A stretch of 64,000 nt of DNA, taken from contig OY761822.1 of assembly GCA_963664945.1 (NCBI GenBank), positions 4,836,001 to 4,900,000 of the forward strand. Direction: 5' to 3'. Below, piece after piece: positions 1 to 8,283 of the stretch (its first letter is position 1; each line of letters opens with the position of its first letter). Position numbers and translations under genes: made by a program. Source of the DNA: UBA6522 sp963664945 (GTDB taxonomy: Bacteria; Pseudomonadota; Gammaproteobacteria; Steroidobacterales; Rariloculaceae). The notes under the pieces are model-generated. The model was not told the DNA's origin and made no database searches. It saw only the letters and a program-made list of their open reading frames with translations.

Positions 1-1
1 A

Positions 2-157
2 AGCGCAAACCAGCCGTTTTGCGACGGCTCCCACAGCGGCACCGAGCACGCTCCTGTAAGGTACGTGGCGGAGCGGGACGGCACCGCATACTTCTGCGGT
101 TGCAAGCGTACGGACAATCAACCGCTCTGCGACGGCAGCCACAAGGGAATCGACTGA
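2..157 (+). CDS. CDGSH iron-sulfur domain protein, C-terminal fragment
   Basis: The window opens inside this gene; 51 codons are visible before TGA. Two copies of the CDGSH signature are readable (NQPFCDGSHSGT near the start and NQPLCDGSHKGID at the end), with CGC between them. In this family three Cys and one His per motif bind a 2Fe-2S cluster, and tandem-motif proteins are common in bacteria. The role is probably redox or iron-sulfur related; no partner can be named because the upstream part lies outside the window. The family is clear, the start and full length are not. Confidence 0.85.
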   Translation, partial: SANQPFCDGSHSGTEHAPVRYVAERDGTAYFCGCKRTDNQPLCDGSHKGID

Positions 158-218
158 TTCCGGTTCGAACGACTACAACTGGAGCCCCTCGTCGGCTCAT
201 CGTTTCGGCCGACGGCCA

Positions 219-626
219 TTACGCACGCCCATCCGGCGTGACCGCCAACGGATGGCCGACAAGCTGCCGGTCGACGGTAAGTAACTTGAGACCTTCCTCC
301 TGAGCCTGGACAAGCAGCAGTTCGTCGAACGGGTCTTTGTGAGCGAGCGGAGGATCGAGGACTCGCGCAGCGTGCACCGCGGTCATCGGTAGCAGGGTTA
401 CATCCTGCCCTTCGAGAATCGTGAGCACGTCACTTGGGTGGAAACGGCTCTTGCGCACACCCGACGCATAGCGGGCATCGTGCTTGAGCCGCATCTCCCA
501 TATCGACACCGCACTCACGAAAAGCCGCACCTTACGCGCGGCGAAGAACCGGCGCTCGGTATCGTCCAGCGCTCCTGGCGCCTCCATCAGCCTGTAAAGA
601 TAGGTCGTATCGAGGAGTATGCGCAC
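219..626 (-). CDS. VapC-like PIN-domain toxin
   Basis: 135 aa, start GTG. The PIN fold is recognisable from acidic residues: D6 in ILLDTTYL, E in SIWEMRLK, D in KDPFDELLL and D in LLTVDRQL. PIN toxins are metal-dependent RNases that cut tRNA or rRNA. It lies 11 bases downstream of a Phd-like antitoxin gene on the same strand, the normal order for such modules. Family level is sound; the RNA target cannot be told from sequence. Confidence 0.85.
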   Translation of the reverse strand: MRILLDTTYLYRLMEAPGALDDTERRFFAARKVRLFVSAVSIWEMRLKHDARYASGVRKSRFHPSDVLTILEGQDVTLLPMTAVHAARVLDPPLAHKDPFDELLLVQAQEEGLKLLTVDRQLVGHPLAVTPDGRA

Positions 627-637
627 GCGAGCCTCGC

Positions 638-913
638 CTATTTCTCAAGCTCAAGACCAAGCACTTGACGACTGAGCGCCGAATCGTGGAAAGCCGACTC
701 CATTGCCTCAACCTCTTCCGGCGGCGCATCCTCGATCCCAAGGCGCCGGCGGCTCGCCTCAAGCTTGTCGAAGTCAATCCCACCGTGGCGGTCGCAGCGG
801 ATGAGTTCAACTGCCGGCCGACCGTGTTTAGTGATAATCACGCGCTCGCCGCTGCGGGCGGCCACTACCAGTTCGGAGAGGCGTGCTTTCGCCTCGCGTA
901 ACGCAAGTTCCAT
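638..913 (-). CDS. Phd/YefM-like antitoxin
   Basis: 91 aa from the ATG at 913 (MELALREAKARLSELV). The N-terminal stretch with REAKARLSELVVAARSGERVIITKHGRPAVELI is typical of the Phd/YefM fold: a DNA-binding dimer followed by a toxin-binding tail rich in acidic residues. An earlier start at 946 would add 11 residues that do not fit the family. It directly precedes the PIN toxin and should bind it and repress the shared promoter, which would lie just right of 913. Confidence 0.82.
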   Translation of the reverse strand: MELALREAKARLSELVVAARSGERVIITKHGRPAVELIRCDRHGGIDFDKLEASRRRLGIEDAPPEEVEAMESAFHDSALSRQVLGLELEK

Positions 914-1087
914 GGCGGATCGCTCCTGGCTCCGGTTCCATCCCAACTATGCGTCAGTGTGCGCCCTAATTCAAGACCACATCGTGACTACATTCGGCAC
1001 CGATCCAACAAGATGCGCTCGGATAGAGTGGCAATGTTCATTCACCAGAAGGGCTGTGACCGAAATCCGTCGGGTTCCCGTTGGACC

Positions 1088-1147
1088 GTTGAGTGGGCCG
1101 TTGAGTGAGCCGTTGGATGGGTCGTTGGATGGGTCGTTGGATGGGAC
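1088..1147. repeat. 12-bp tandem repeat, 5 units
   Basis: Five consecutive 12-base units: two of form GTTGAGTGGGCC/GTTGAGTGAGCC followed by three of form GTTGGATGGGTC, the last ending GAC. The array lies between the antitoxin and the end of the metallo-hydrolase gene, immediately after its stop codon. The rest of the 914-1151 gap shows no gene. Confidence 0.85.
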
Positions 1148-1151
1148 ACCC

Positions 1152-2528
1152 TCACTCGCCTTCGGTTGCTTGACGCCTATATCGATTGGACGAGGAAAGC
1201 GTGTAATTGCGGGCGGGACCGTTAAAGGTCCGCTCGCCGATCACCGCAAGCGCGTCGGCCATCAACAATTTGGGCTCCGGGTCCTCCGACCGCAGCCGAA
1301 TCACATGCTGAGCCAGTTGCGCGGCGCCCAACGGGTCATCCGCGGCCATTGCCTCGCGCGCCTTCGTCATCAGGACATCCACGCCGCCCGCCAAGTCCGC
1401 CATGCGCTGGGACTGTTCAAGAGGACTTTCGCGATGCAAGGAAAGCGGGTCGCCGTCGAACCAGCCCAGGTCCTGGGCGTAGATGTCACGCACGGTACCC
1501 CAGACGCTGCCGTAGTAATTGGCAAGGTAATCCAGCTCCGCCAGATGCTCCGGGAGCGCGGCGTACTCAACCAGCTCATCCGGCGTCATGTACTGCCTGG
1601 CGCCTTCGATCGTGCGGTCCAGGACCCACTGCATGGCGTCGCGATAGTTGGTCAGCACTTCCGCTGCGTTTCCGAGCATGGGCGTCGTATGCCCGCCCAC
1701 GACATGCAGGGGCTCCTCACCGATCATGCTGTCGATGCTGCGGATCCAGTCGCGGATGGAACGCCTCGCGGTTCCGCGAAGCGGGTAGGTGTTGGGCCAG
1801 GACTGGTAGAAGTTATCGCCCGCGAAGACCACGCGCTGCTCCGGCAGCCAGACGTAGAGCTGGTCCGCAGTCTCACCCGGCGCTGCGACAAGCTCCAGCT
1901 GAACGCCGGCGATCTGCAAGCTTATCCGGTCCTCCGAAAACGTATGCGTGGGCTGTATGGGAGTCGCGGGCTGCCGGCCCTGCTGTGTCACGCCGTCGCC
2001 CATCAGGTTACCCACCGGGCGCTCCGGTGGGATCGCGATGCCGATGCCGATCCGCTGCTCCGGCGGCAGATCGAATCCCTGCGTGTTGGAGGGCCGGGCG
2101 CCACCCTGAAGTCCGGCGGCCCTGGTCCTGGCGCCTTCCGAACCGAAGTTGGCGCGTGCCCAGACTTCGATTCCCGCGTCCTCTTCGAAAAAGGCCGGGG
2201 ACGCGTTGAAGTGGTCGCCGTGACCATGAGTATAGATCATCGCCCGCACAGGCAGATCGGTAATCTGCTCGAACGCGGCACGCACCTGGCTGCCGCCTGC
2301 CACCTGTTGCCCGGGGTCGACGATGATGACCCCGTCATCCCCAACGATCATGGTATTGGCCGAAACCTGGTAGCCGATCGCGGTATAGACGTTCTCGGCG
2401 ACCTGGATGATATCCGGCTCGAACATCCTGTTTCGCTCGAGCAGGCGCAAGGTCGCGTCACTGGGCTGGGCCAACGCGCCCGAGGCGCCGAATACCGCAA
2501 GCGCCGCCACACTGATAATCCGTTTCAC
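1152..2528 (-). CDS. exported alkylsulfatase-like MBL-fold hydrolase
   Basis: 458 aa with a signal peptide (cleavage after GALA, residue 20). The metallo-beta-lactamase motif THGHGDH is at residues 100-106, with later metal-ligand candidates in GGHTT and FAGDNFYQ. The middle section (RDIYAQDLGWFDGDPLSLHR) matches the dimerisation region of SdsA1/YjcS-type alkylsulfatases, and the next ~80 residues are helical (AREAMAADDPLGAAQLAQHVIRL). The usual C-terminal SCP2-like substrate domain of the ~650-aa enzymes is missing. Probable reaction is hydrolysis of sulfate esters or a related bond in the periplasm; substrate unknown. It is divergent from the sulfotransferase-like lipoprotein gene. Confidence 0.78.
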   Translation of the reverse strand: MKRIISVAALAVFGASGALAQPSDATLRLLERNRMFEPDIIQVAENVYTAIGYQVSANTMIVGDDGVIIVDPGQQVAGGSQVRAAFEQITDLPVRAMIYTHGHGDHFNASPAFFEEDAGIEVWARANFGSEGARTRAAGLQGGARPSNTQGFDLPPEQRIGIGIAIPPERPVGNLMGDGVTQQGRQPATPIQPTHTFSEDRISLQIAGVQLELVAAPGETADQLYVWLPEQRVVFAGDNFYQSWPNTYPLRGTARRSIRDWIRSIDSMIGEEPLHVVGGHTTPMLGNAAEVLTNYRDAMQWVLDRTIEGARQYMTPDELVEYAALPEHLAELDYLANYYGSVWGTVRDIYAQDLGWFDGDPLSLHRESPLEQSQRMADLAGGVDVLMTKAREAMAADDPLGAAQLAQHVIRLRSEDPEPKLLMADALAVIGERTFNGPARNYTLSSSNRYRRQATEGE

Positions 2529-2757
2529 ATTCTCACCTTTCGGAGCAATTGCACTGACAGGAATGCGACTTTACCTGAACTACAGGGGACTGCGTTAGGA
2601 CAACTCCCGTAGCCGATCGACACGTGTCGCGAGTGTTTTGAAGGGGCGTGGCGACTGGCCGCCAGTCTCGTTTTGGCCCGGCGATTAGCGAATTGTTCGG
2701 CAACGGGGTAAATTTGCATGTCTGTTTGAATACTGCGGCCCCTGAAGGAGTCCCCTT

Positions 2758-4431
2758 ATGAAACTTTCGTCGCTCCATTTGCCGGCAACATTTCTCGCGG
2801 CTTCACTCCTGTTGTCCGGTTGCGGGTCTCCGTCGGGCGATGACGCGGCCACGGCGATGCCGGAAGCCTCCGGGCCATCCGTCGAGAGCGTTGCGCTGTC
2901 GGCCAACCCGAATCCCACCGTGCCGCTGGCGGCTATCCTGTCGGTCACGACAGACGTTCCAACAAGGCTGACCATCAATTTCAACGACGGTGAGCGTAGC
3001 TGGAGCGTCACGCCCAGCGACGGGATGTCCACGGATCACGAGGTTCCCGTGCTCGGCATGCGTCCCGGCAGGACACACACCATTACGGCCACGCTCGAAG
3101 ATGCGGGCGGGCTTGCCACTGAAACCGCAGCCCAGACGTTCACGACGCCCCCGTTGCCGGAGGCGTTTCCGACGCCCCTGATCACCGCCCGGGATCCGGC
3201 GCGAATGGAGCCCGGCGTGACGATTTTCAATGTCAACGGCCGATGGGATACGGAAAACAATTCCACGCCGGCCAACTTCTCGCCGGCCATCGCCGTGGAC
3301 GATGAGGGCGAAATCATCTGGTACTACCTGCCGGGCAACCACCGCGTACACGATGTACGGCGGCTCAACAACGGCAACCTGGTCTACGAGGTCTGGCCGG
3401 GCACCGACGGCATGATCGAGATCGACATGCTGGGCAACATCCAGCGCCGCTGGCACTTCACCGGCACCGCCAAGGACCCCGCACCGGGAAGCATTCCAGT
3501 GGAAACCGACTCCTTCCACCATGACTTCGTTGAACTGGCCAGCGGCAATTTCCTGCTCCTGAGTACGGAACACCGTGTGATCGAGGACTGGTATACCAGC
3601 GAGACCGATCCCGACGCGCCGCGGGCCGACGCCAATGTCATCGCCGACCTGGTGGTGGAATTCACGCCCGAGGGCGAGGTGCTCAACGAGTGGAGCCTCT
3701 TCGACATCCTCGACATCAACCGCATCGGCTACAACTCGCTGCGTGAGGACTTCTGGGCCAACCACTACGACGGCGTGGTGGAAGGCATCGTCTACGACTG
3801 GACCCACGGCAACGCGCTGATCTACGAAGAAGAGGACAATTCCTTCCTCATGTCCGTGCCCTACCAGGATGCGGTTATCAAGGTCAGCATGGATACCGGC
3901 GAACTGGTCTGGATCCTCGGGACCCACGAGAACTGGAACGAACCCTGGAGCGAGAAGCTGTTGACGCCGGTGGGCGACGTGGAATGGTCCTACAAGCACC
4001 ATGCCATCAGCCACACCGAGAACGGCACGTACCTTCTGTTCGACAATGGCGCAGCGCGCGCGAGTCCGTTCGAAGAAAAGATGCCCCTGGCCGACAGTTA
4101 CAGCCGCGCCGTGGAATATGCGGTCAACGAGGAAACCATGGAAGTCAGTCAGCCCTGGGTTTACGGTCCGGAGCAGGAGGTTTACTACGGGCGCTACCTG
4201 GGCGACGTGGACTGGCACGCCGGGGCGGATACCGTGCTGATCAACGTCGGCGGGGCGGAAACCAATGCCGAAGGCGTCAATGTTCCGCCCGGACAGGCGC
4301 AACGATGGGCGCGTCTCATGGAGGTCACGCACACCGACCCGCCCGAAAAGGTCTGGGAAATGCGCCTGCAGCAGGACGACTCGAACTGGGCCATCTACCG
4401 GGCGGACCGGCTGCCGAGCCTTTATCCGTAA
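2758..4431 (+). CDS. arylsulfotransferase (ASST)-like lipoprotein
   Basis: 557 aa. A lipoprotein signal with lipobox LLSGC puts the mature N-terminal Cys at about residue 22, so it is membrane anchored. An Ig-like segment (residues ~40-125) precedes a beta-propeller with the features of the ASST family: SFHHDFVEL, YDWTHGNAL, YKHHAISHT and the blade motif GELVWILGTHENW. In known ASST enzymes an active-site His takes sulfate from aryl sulfates and passes it to a phenol; several His residues here could serve. Start chosen by the SD GAAGGAG seven bases upstream. It faces the alkylsulfatase-like gene, suggesting organosulfate handling (inference). Confidence 0.8.
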   Translation: MKLSSLHLPATFLAASLLLSGCGSPSGDDAATAMPEASGPSVESVALSANPNPTVPLAAILSVTTDVPTRLTINFNDGERSWSVTPSDGMSTDHEVPVLGMRPGRTHTITATLEDAGGLATETAAQTFTTPPLPEAFPTPLITARDPARMEPGVTIFNVNGRWDTENNSTPANFSPAIAVDDEGEIIWYYLPGNHRVHDVRRLNNGNLVYEVWPGTDGMIEIDMLGNIQRRWHFTGTAKDPAPGSIPVETDSFHHDFVELASGNFLLLSTEHRVIEDWYTSETDPDAPRADANVIADLVVEFTPEGEVLNEWSLFDILDINRIGYNSLREDFWANHYDGVVEGIVYDWTHGNALIYEEEDNSFLMSVPYQDAVIKVSMDTGELVWILGTHENWNEPWSEKLLTPVGDVEWSYKHHAISHTENGTYLLFDNGAARASPFEEKMPLADSYSRAVEYAVNEETMEVSQPWVYGPEQEVYYGRYLGDVDWHAGADTVLINVGGAETNAEGVNVPPGQAQRWARLMEVTHTDPPEKVWEMRLQQDDSNWAIYRADRLPSLYP

Positions 4432-4477
4432 CGCGGCAGCAGGTCCGTAACGAGAGGCTGTTCGCAGCGCTCCGTTG

Positions 4478-4900
4478 CTACTCCGCCCCGGGCCCCGGCG
4501 TGATCCCGCGATTGGGGCCGGTGAAAGCCGCCACGGTCCCATCGGCAAACTCGGCCCGCTGCAGGCGCATGAAGTTCGCCCCGCTTCGGCTCGGATTGCC
4601 GGTCACGGAAACCAATTGGTCGCCCGGCTCGAATATCTTGCCGCCCAGGCCCCTGCGGCGCAGGTTGTTGGCACTCGCCAATTCCGCGCTCCACTCCTGT
4701 TCGTTGCCCTCGTCGTCGACGAAGGTATATGACAGTCGGCCGTGTGGATTGACGATCGCGTATTCCACTACCGTGGCATCGCTATGCTCGATGGTCGCGG
4801 ACGTATCGAAATACGTGGCGCCGTTGTGGTGCGCCGCCACCGGCAAGCCGGCCAAGAGAACGAGCGACGCCGCTAGTCCCCGGGTTGTCAAGAATTTCAT
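4478..4900 (-). CDS. exported DUF6152 protein
   Basis: 140 aa from ATG 4900. Signal peptide MKFLTTRGLAASLVLLAGLPVAA is followed at once by the HH pair typical of DUF6152 (AAHHNGATYFDTSATIEHSDATVVEYAIVNPHG). The core NPHG..L and GDQLVSVTGNPSRSG also recur in the other family members of this window. Function is unknown; the mature protein starts with two His that could bind metal (inference). It lies 10 bases downstream of the 4911-5612 gene, whose domain is fused to DUF6152 in other genes here. Confidence 0.85.
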   Translation of the reverse strand: MKFLTTRGLAASLVLLAGLPVAAHHNGATYFDTSATIEHSDATVVEYAIVNPHGRLSYTFVDDEGNEQEWSAELASANNLRRRGLGGKIFEPGDQLVSVTGNPSRSGANFMRLQRAEFADGTVAAFTGPNRGITPGPGAE

Positions 4901-4910
4901 CGATCCCTCC

Positions 4911-5612
4911 TCACTCGATTCCGCCGAATTCGGGAATACACTCATATTCCCAGATTTCCCCGTCCGGGGCATAGTTCCAACGCCCGCCGACGACGTAGGG
5001 CTCTTCGTAGTAGGTCGGGTCGTGCACCTCGCCTGTGAACTGCAACACGTCGCCCTCACGCCACCAGCGCTCGATGACGTATGTGTTCTCGTCGCCGGAG
5101 AACGGGAAGCCCGCGGTCCACATGTAGTTGTCGGGGTGCATGTGGGTGGTGCGAACCACCAGCGTATCGCCATCCCACTCGCCAGTGGAGTAACCGATGT
5201 AGGACGGCTGCCAGTGGTCCGGCGCCTCGCGCCCGTCCATGAAAATCCGGCGCACCTGGTGAAAGTGCTCGTAGAGAATCAGGACCTGGTGCTCCTGCTG
5301 GACGATCTCGATGGGATAGGGGTCCACCAGTCCCAGCGGGATTCCCGGCATCAGGCACCGCAGCGTCGGGTCCTTGTCCGGGCTGAAACTATCAAATTCG
5401 GCTTGACCGGCCGGCGTCATCCTGACGGTGCTGGGATCCGGCTGCCCCATCCGGGGCGGGTGACTGGGATTCCAGATGCCTTCGAAGTCGGCCTGGGCCG
5501 CCGCCGGCCCGGCCAAGAACACGCTGGCCAAGGCGACCAGACCGGCAGCCGAAGTCAGCCTCCACAATTGTCCGAGGTTTACTCGTGATGAGAGCATCCT
5601 ATAATTCCTCAC
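4911..5612 (-). CDS. exported protein, partner domain of DUF6152
   Basis: 233 aa with a signal peptide ending GPAAAQA. No named function is recognised. The conserved core is PYPIEIVQQEHQVLILYEHFHQVRRIFMDGR, then GYSTGEWDGDTLVVRTT, RW and a C-terminal YECIPEF. The two cysteines (RCLMPGIP and YEC) are shared by five other proteins in this window and could form a disulfide in the periplasm. It is co-transcribed with the DUF6152 gene downstream (10-base gap). A standalone version of the domain found C-terminal in the fused proteins. Confidence 0.8.
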   Translation of the reverse strand: MRNYRMLSSRVNLGQLWRLTSAAGLVALASVFLAGPAAAQADFEGIWNPSHPPRMGQPDPSTVRMTPAGQAEFDSFSPDKDPTLRCLMPGIPLGLVDPYPIEIVQQEHQVLILYEHFHQVRRIFMDGREAPDHWQPSYIGYSTGEWDGDTLVVRTTHMHPDNYMWTAGFPFSGDENTYVIERWWREGDVLQFTGEVHDPTYYEEPYVVGGRWNYAPDGEIWEYECIPEFGGIE

Positions 5613-5772
5613 ATGTAGCGCAATGTTTCGGTCGCGAGAATCCTAGCGTACTTCAGTAATTGGACATACGGCAAATCCGATCAGCAGGCGGCGCGACTGT
5701 GTAGCTGTGTATGGGAAAAGGCCTGTGAAGTGTCATATTGAGGATTACACGCCTCAAGAGGAGATGAACGGT

Positions 5773-6798
5773 ATGTGGTTTCGATTGATCTTCGGCTTCG
5801 CTGCCGCAGTTGCGGTGTCGCTTGGGGCCAGGGCCCATCACAGCGTGGCAGGGAATTTCGACCCCGGTGCGACCATCGAGGTCGCGGGTGAAATCACCGG
5901 GATTCACTGGCGCAACCCCCACGTCAAGTTCACGATGATGGTGACCGGTGAAGGTGGCGAACAGGAGGAGTGGGAAGTCGAGACCCATTCGCTGAGCATC
6001 ATGCGCCGCATGGCCGCCGTCGATCCCTTTGTCGAGATCGGCGATCGGGTCAGGGTCGCGGGCTGGCCCGCGCTTCGCTCGCCCCATGGCATGTTCGTCA
6101 ACAACATGCTGTTGCCCGGCGGCGAAGAATTTGTGTTCCAGTTCAGTCCGGAACCCGCGGATCTCAGGTGGTCGGACCGTCTCTGGGGAACCAACGAGCG
6201 GTGGTTCGCGGAGACCGGCGACACGTCGGGCGCCGAACTGGGTATCTTCAAGGTGTGGAGCACGTCGCTCGCCGGTGGCAGGGGCTTCTTCTGGCTCAGG
6301 GAATACCCGCTGACCGACGCGGCCCGCGCCCGTATCGCGCAGTACAACCCGGAGGTCGACGACCCGCTCCTGGACTGCGCCGTCAAGGGCATGCCCGCCA
6401 TCATGGCGGCGCCCTACCCCATCGAGTTCGTGGACGAGGGCGGCACCATCGTTCTGAGACTCGAGGAGTACGACCTGCGCCGGACGATCCATCTTGAATC
6501 GCAGCAAGAGAATCCGGAGCCGTCGATTCTCGGCCACTCCACCGGCCGCTGGGAAGGGGACACGCTGGTGGTGGAGACTTCCGGCATCAACTTCGGACAT
6601 TTCGATACCCGGGGTATTCCGACCAGCGACGACGTGGAGGTCGTCGAACGATTCACTCCGATGGCAGACGCCAGCGAACTCGATTACGAAATCACCGTGA
6701 TCGATCCGGCCACATTTTCCGAACCGGTGGTCATGAGCAAGACCTGGGTGTGGCTGCCCGATGTCCGGATCGCACCATACGAGTGCGACGCGGGATAG
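5773..6798 (+). CDS. exported DUF6152 fusion protein
   Basis: 341 aa from ATG 5773, preferred because AAGAGGAG ends nine bases before it; an ATG at 5764 lies directly on that SD. Signal peptide ends GARA, followed by HHSVAGNFDPGATIEVAGEITGIHWRNPHVKF, a DUF6152 module (~25-115). A linker leads to the second domain with YPIEFVDEGGTIVLRLEEYDLRRTIHL, GHSTGRWEGDTLVVETS and a final PYECDAG. Cysteines are in LDCAVKGMP and YEC. Divergent from the 5612/4478 gene pair, whose two products correspond to its two halves. Function unknown; acts outside the cytoplasm. Confidence 0.82.
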   Translation: MWFRLIFGFAAAVAVSLGARAHHSVAGNFDPGATIEVAGEITGIHWRNPHVKFTMMVTGEGGEQEEWEVETHSLSIMRRMAAVDPFVEIGDRVRVAGWPALRSPHGMFVNNMLLPGGEEFVFQFSPEPADLRWSDRLWGTNERWFAETGDTSGAELGIFKVWSTSLAGGRGFFWLREYPLTDAARARIAQYNPEVDDPLLDCAVKGMPAIMAAPYPIEFVDEGGTIVLRLEEYDLRRTIHLESQQENPEPSILGHSTGRWEGDTLVVETSGINFGHFDTRGIPTSDDVEVVERFTPMADASELDYEITVIDPATFSEPVVMSKTWVWLPDVRIAPYECDAG

Positions 6799-6837
6799 CG
6801 GCCCACCAATAACCAAGTTTTTTTTGGAGAAAGAAAT

Positions 6838-8265
6838 ATGAATACCCGCATCATGGCCGTGACCCTGGCGCCCTTTCTGTTCGGCATGTCCCTTCAGGCA
6901 GCCTCCCAGTCGATGTTCCTGAGGTCCATGTACGAGCTGGAGGACCCGCGCGGCTACTGCCTGGACATCCCGGGCTTCGGGGCCGGCATGCAGCTCGACG
7001 CGCCGATCACGACGCACACCTGCAAGTACAGCCTGCCCGGATTCGATGTCGACGAGATCTTCGAGCAGACGGACGGGAAGCTCAGACTGGTCAACTACGA
7101 CCGCTGCCTTGCCGCCGACCCGATGGACGCCGGGCGCGCGGACGTCAATTCCATCGACTGCGGCGACGCCCACGAATGGCAGGTTCACGCCGACGGCCGC
7201 GTCACGCCGTCATCGGATTCGAGCCAGTGTCTGACGCTGGCAGCCGAACGGGTCTTCGTCAACACCTCCTTCGCCACGGTTCCGCCCTATTCTTCCAGGG
7301 CCGTGAGCCTGGAACCGTGCATGGCCGACGCGTCCTGGCGGCAGCGCTGGCGCTGGTCGGAAACCGACGAAATGCCGACCTACAATGCCAACACCCTCCG
7401 CAGCGGCATGACCCGGGCGGCCCGTGAGGGCAATCTCGAAATCGGTCCCGCCGTCGATCCCGTGGCGACCGCGGCCATCTACGCCGACGCTCCGCGCGCC
7501 TTCGGGGCAGCCGACGTGACGGTTTCGGACGAGATCGCATACGGCCCGGAGGAGGGGCATCGGCTCAGGGTCTACGTCGGCAACAATCGCAATGCGCCGG
7601 GCATGGGGGCGCCGATCATCCTGCTGGTACATGGCGGCGGCTTCTCGCGCGGAAACCTGAGCAACCTGAGCCACGTCGCGACACACTTTGCCGGCCTGGG
7701 ATTCGTCGCGGTGAACATGACCTATCCCCTGGCGCCGCAGCACACCTGGCCCAGCGGCGCCGAAGCCGTCCACGCGGCGGTGGAGTGGATTCATGCCATC
7801 ATCGGCGACTATCGGGGCAACCCTGCCCAGCTTTACGTCTATGGCCATTCCGCAGGCGGCAACCACGTGGCCAATTACGTATTCCGCCCGAGCCTGTCGT
7901 CGAGGCAGGGCGATCGCGTGGCCGGCGCCATTCTCGCGTCGCCGGCGCTGCAGTTGCCCGATGCGCCGGACGAGGTCGGTTCGGACTACTATGCCGTCGA
8001 TGGGCGGACGCTGGCGGAAATGCGCGTCCTGGACAACATCGAGGCGGCTTCGATTCCGGTGCTGATCACGGTAGCGGAACATGACCCACGGGGCTTCCAC
8101 CGCTCGACAGCGCAACTGTTGACCCGGCTCATCGAGGACTTCGGCGCGCAGCCCCGTCTGCGGCAGATGCCGGGGCACGGGCACATTTCGTACGTGTCCG
8201 CGGTCGGCACCAGCGACCGGTTGCTCGAGGAAGAGGTGGTGGACTTCATCCTGTCGCCGAGGTAA
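6838..8265 (+). CDS. exported ricin-type lectin / alpha-beta hydrolase fusion
   Basis: 475 aa. A signal peptide (to about residue 24) is followed by a beta-trefoil-like region (25-175) with repeated LVNYDRCLAADP and SSQCLTLA units, resembling ricin B carbohydrate-binding repeats. The C-terminal half is an HSL-type esterase: oxyanion motif HGGGF at 265-269, nucleophile GHSAGG (Ser338), acid in AEHDPRGFH and His in GHGHISYV. All catalytic parts are present. Likely releases an acyl or acetyl group from a carbohydrate-bound substrate (inference). SD GGAGAAAG precedes the ATG. It follows the DUF6152 fusion gene by 39 bases and precedes the cytochrome gene by 18, so it may be in one operon with both. 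Confidence 0.83.
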   Translation: MNTRIMAVTLAPFLFGMSLQAASQSMFLRSMYELEDPRGYCLDIPGFGAGMQLDAPITTHTCKYSLPGFDVDEIFEQTDGKLRLVNYDRCLAADPMDAGRADVNSIDCGDAHEWQVHADGRVTPSSDSSQCLTLAAERVFVNTSFATVPPYSSRAVSLEPCMADASWRQRWRWSETDEMPTYNANTLRSGMTRAAREGNLEIGPAVDPVATAAIYADAPRAFGAADVTVSDEIAYGPEEGHRLRVYVGNNRNAPGMGAPIILLVHGGGFSRGNLSNLSHVATHFAGLGFVAVNMTYPLAPQHTWPSGAEAVHAAVEWIHAIIGDYRGNPAQLYVYGHSAGGNHVANYVFRPSLSSRQGDRVAGAILASPALQLPDAPDEVGSDYYAVDGRTLAEMRVLDNIEAASIPVLITVAEHDPRGFHRSTAQLLTRLIEDFGAQPRLRQMPGHGHISYVSAVGTSDRLLEEEVVDFILSPR

Positions 8266-8283
8266 TCGGCCGGGGAGACCCAC

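Noticed and set aside
765..2612. Long open frame on the plus strand opposite the metallo-hydrolase
   Set aside because: Antisense shadow in GC-rich DNA; no motif, while the opposite strand has a signal peptide and MBL motif.
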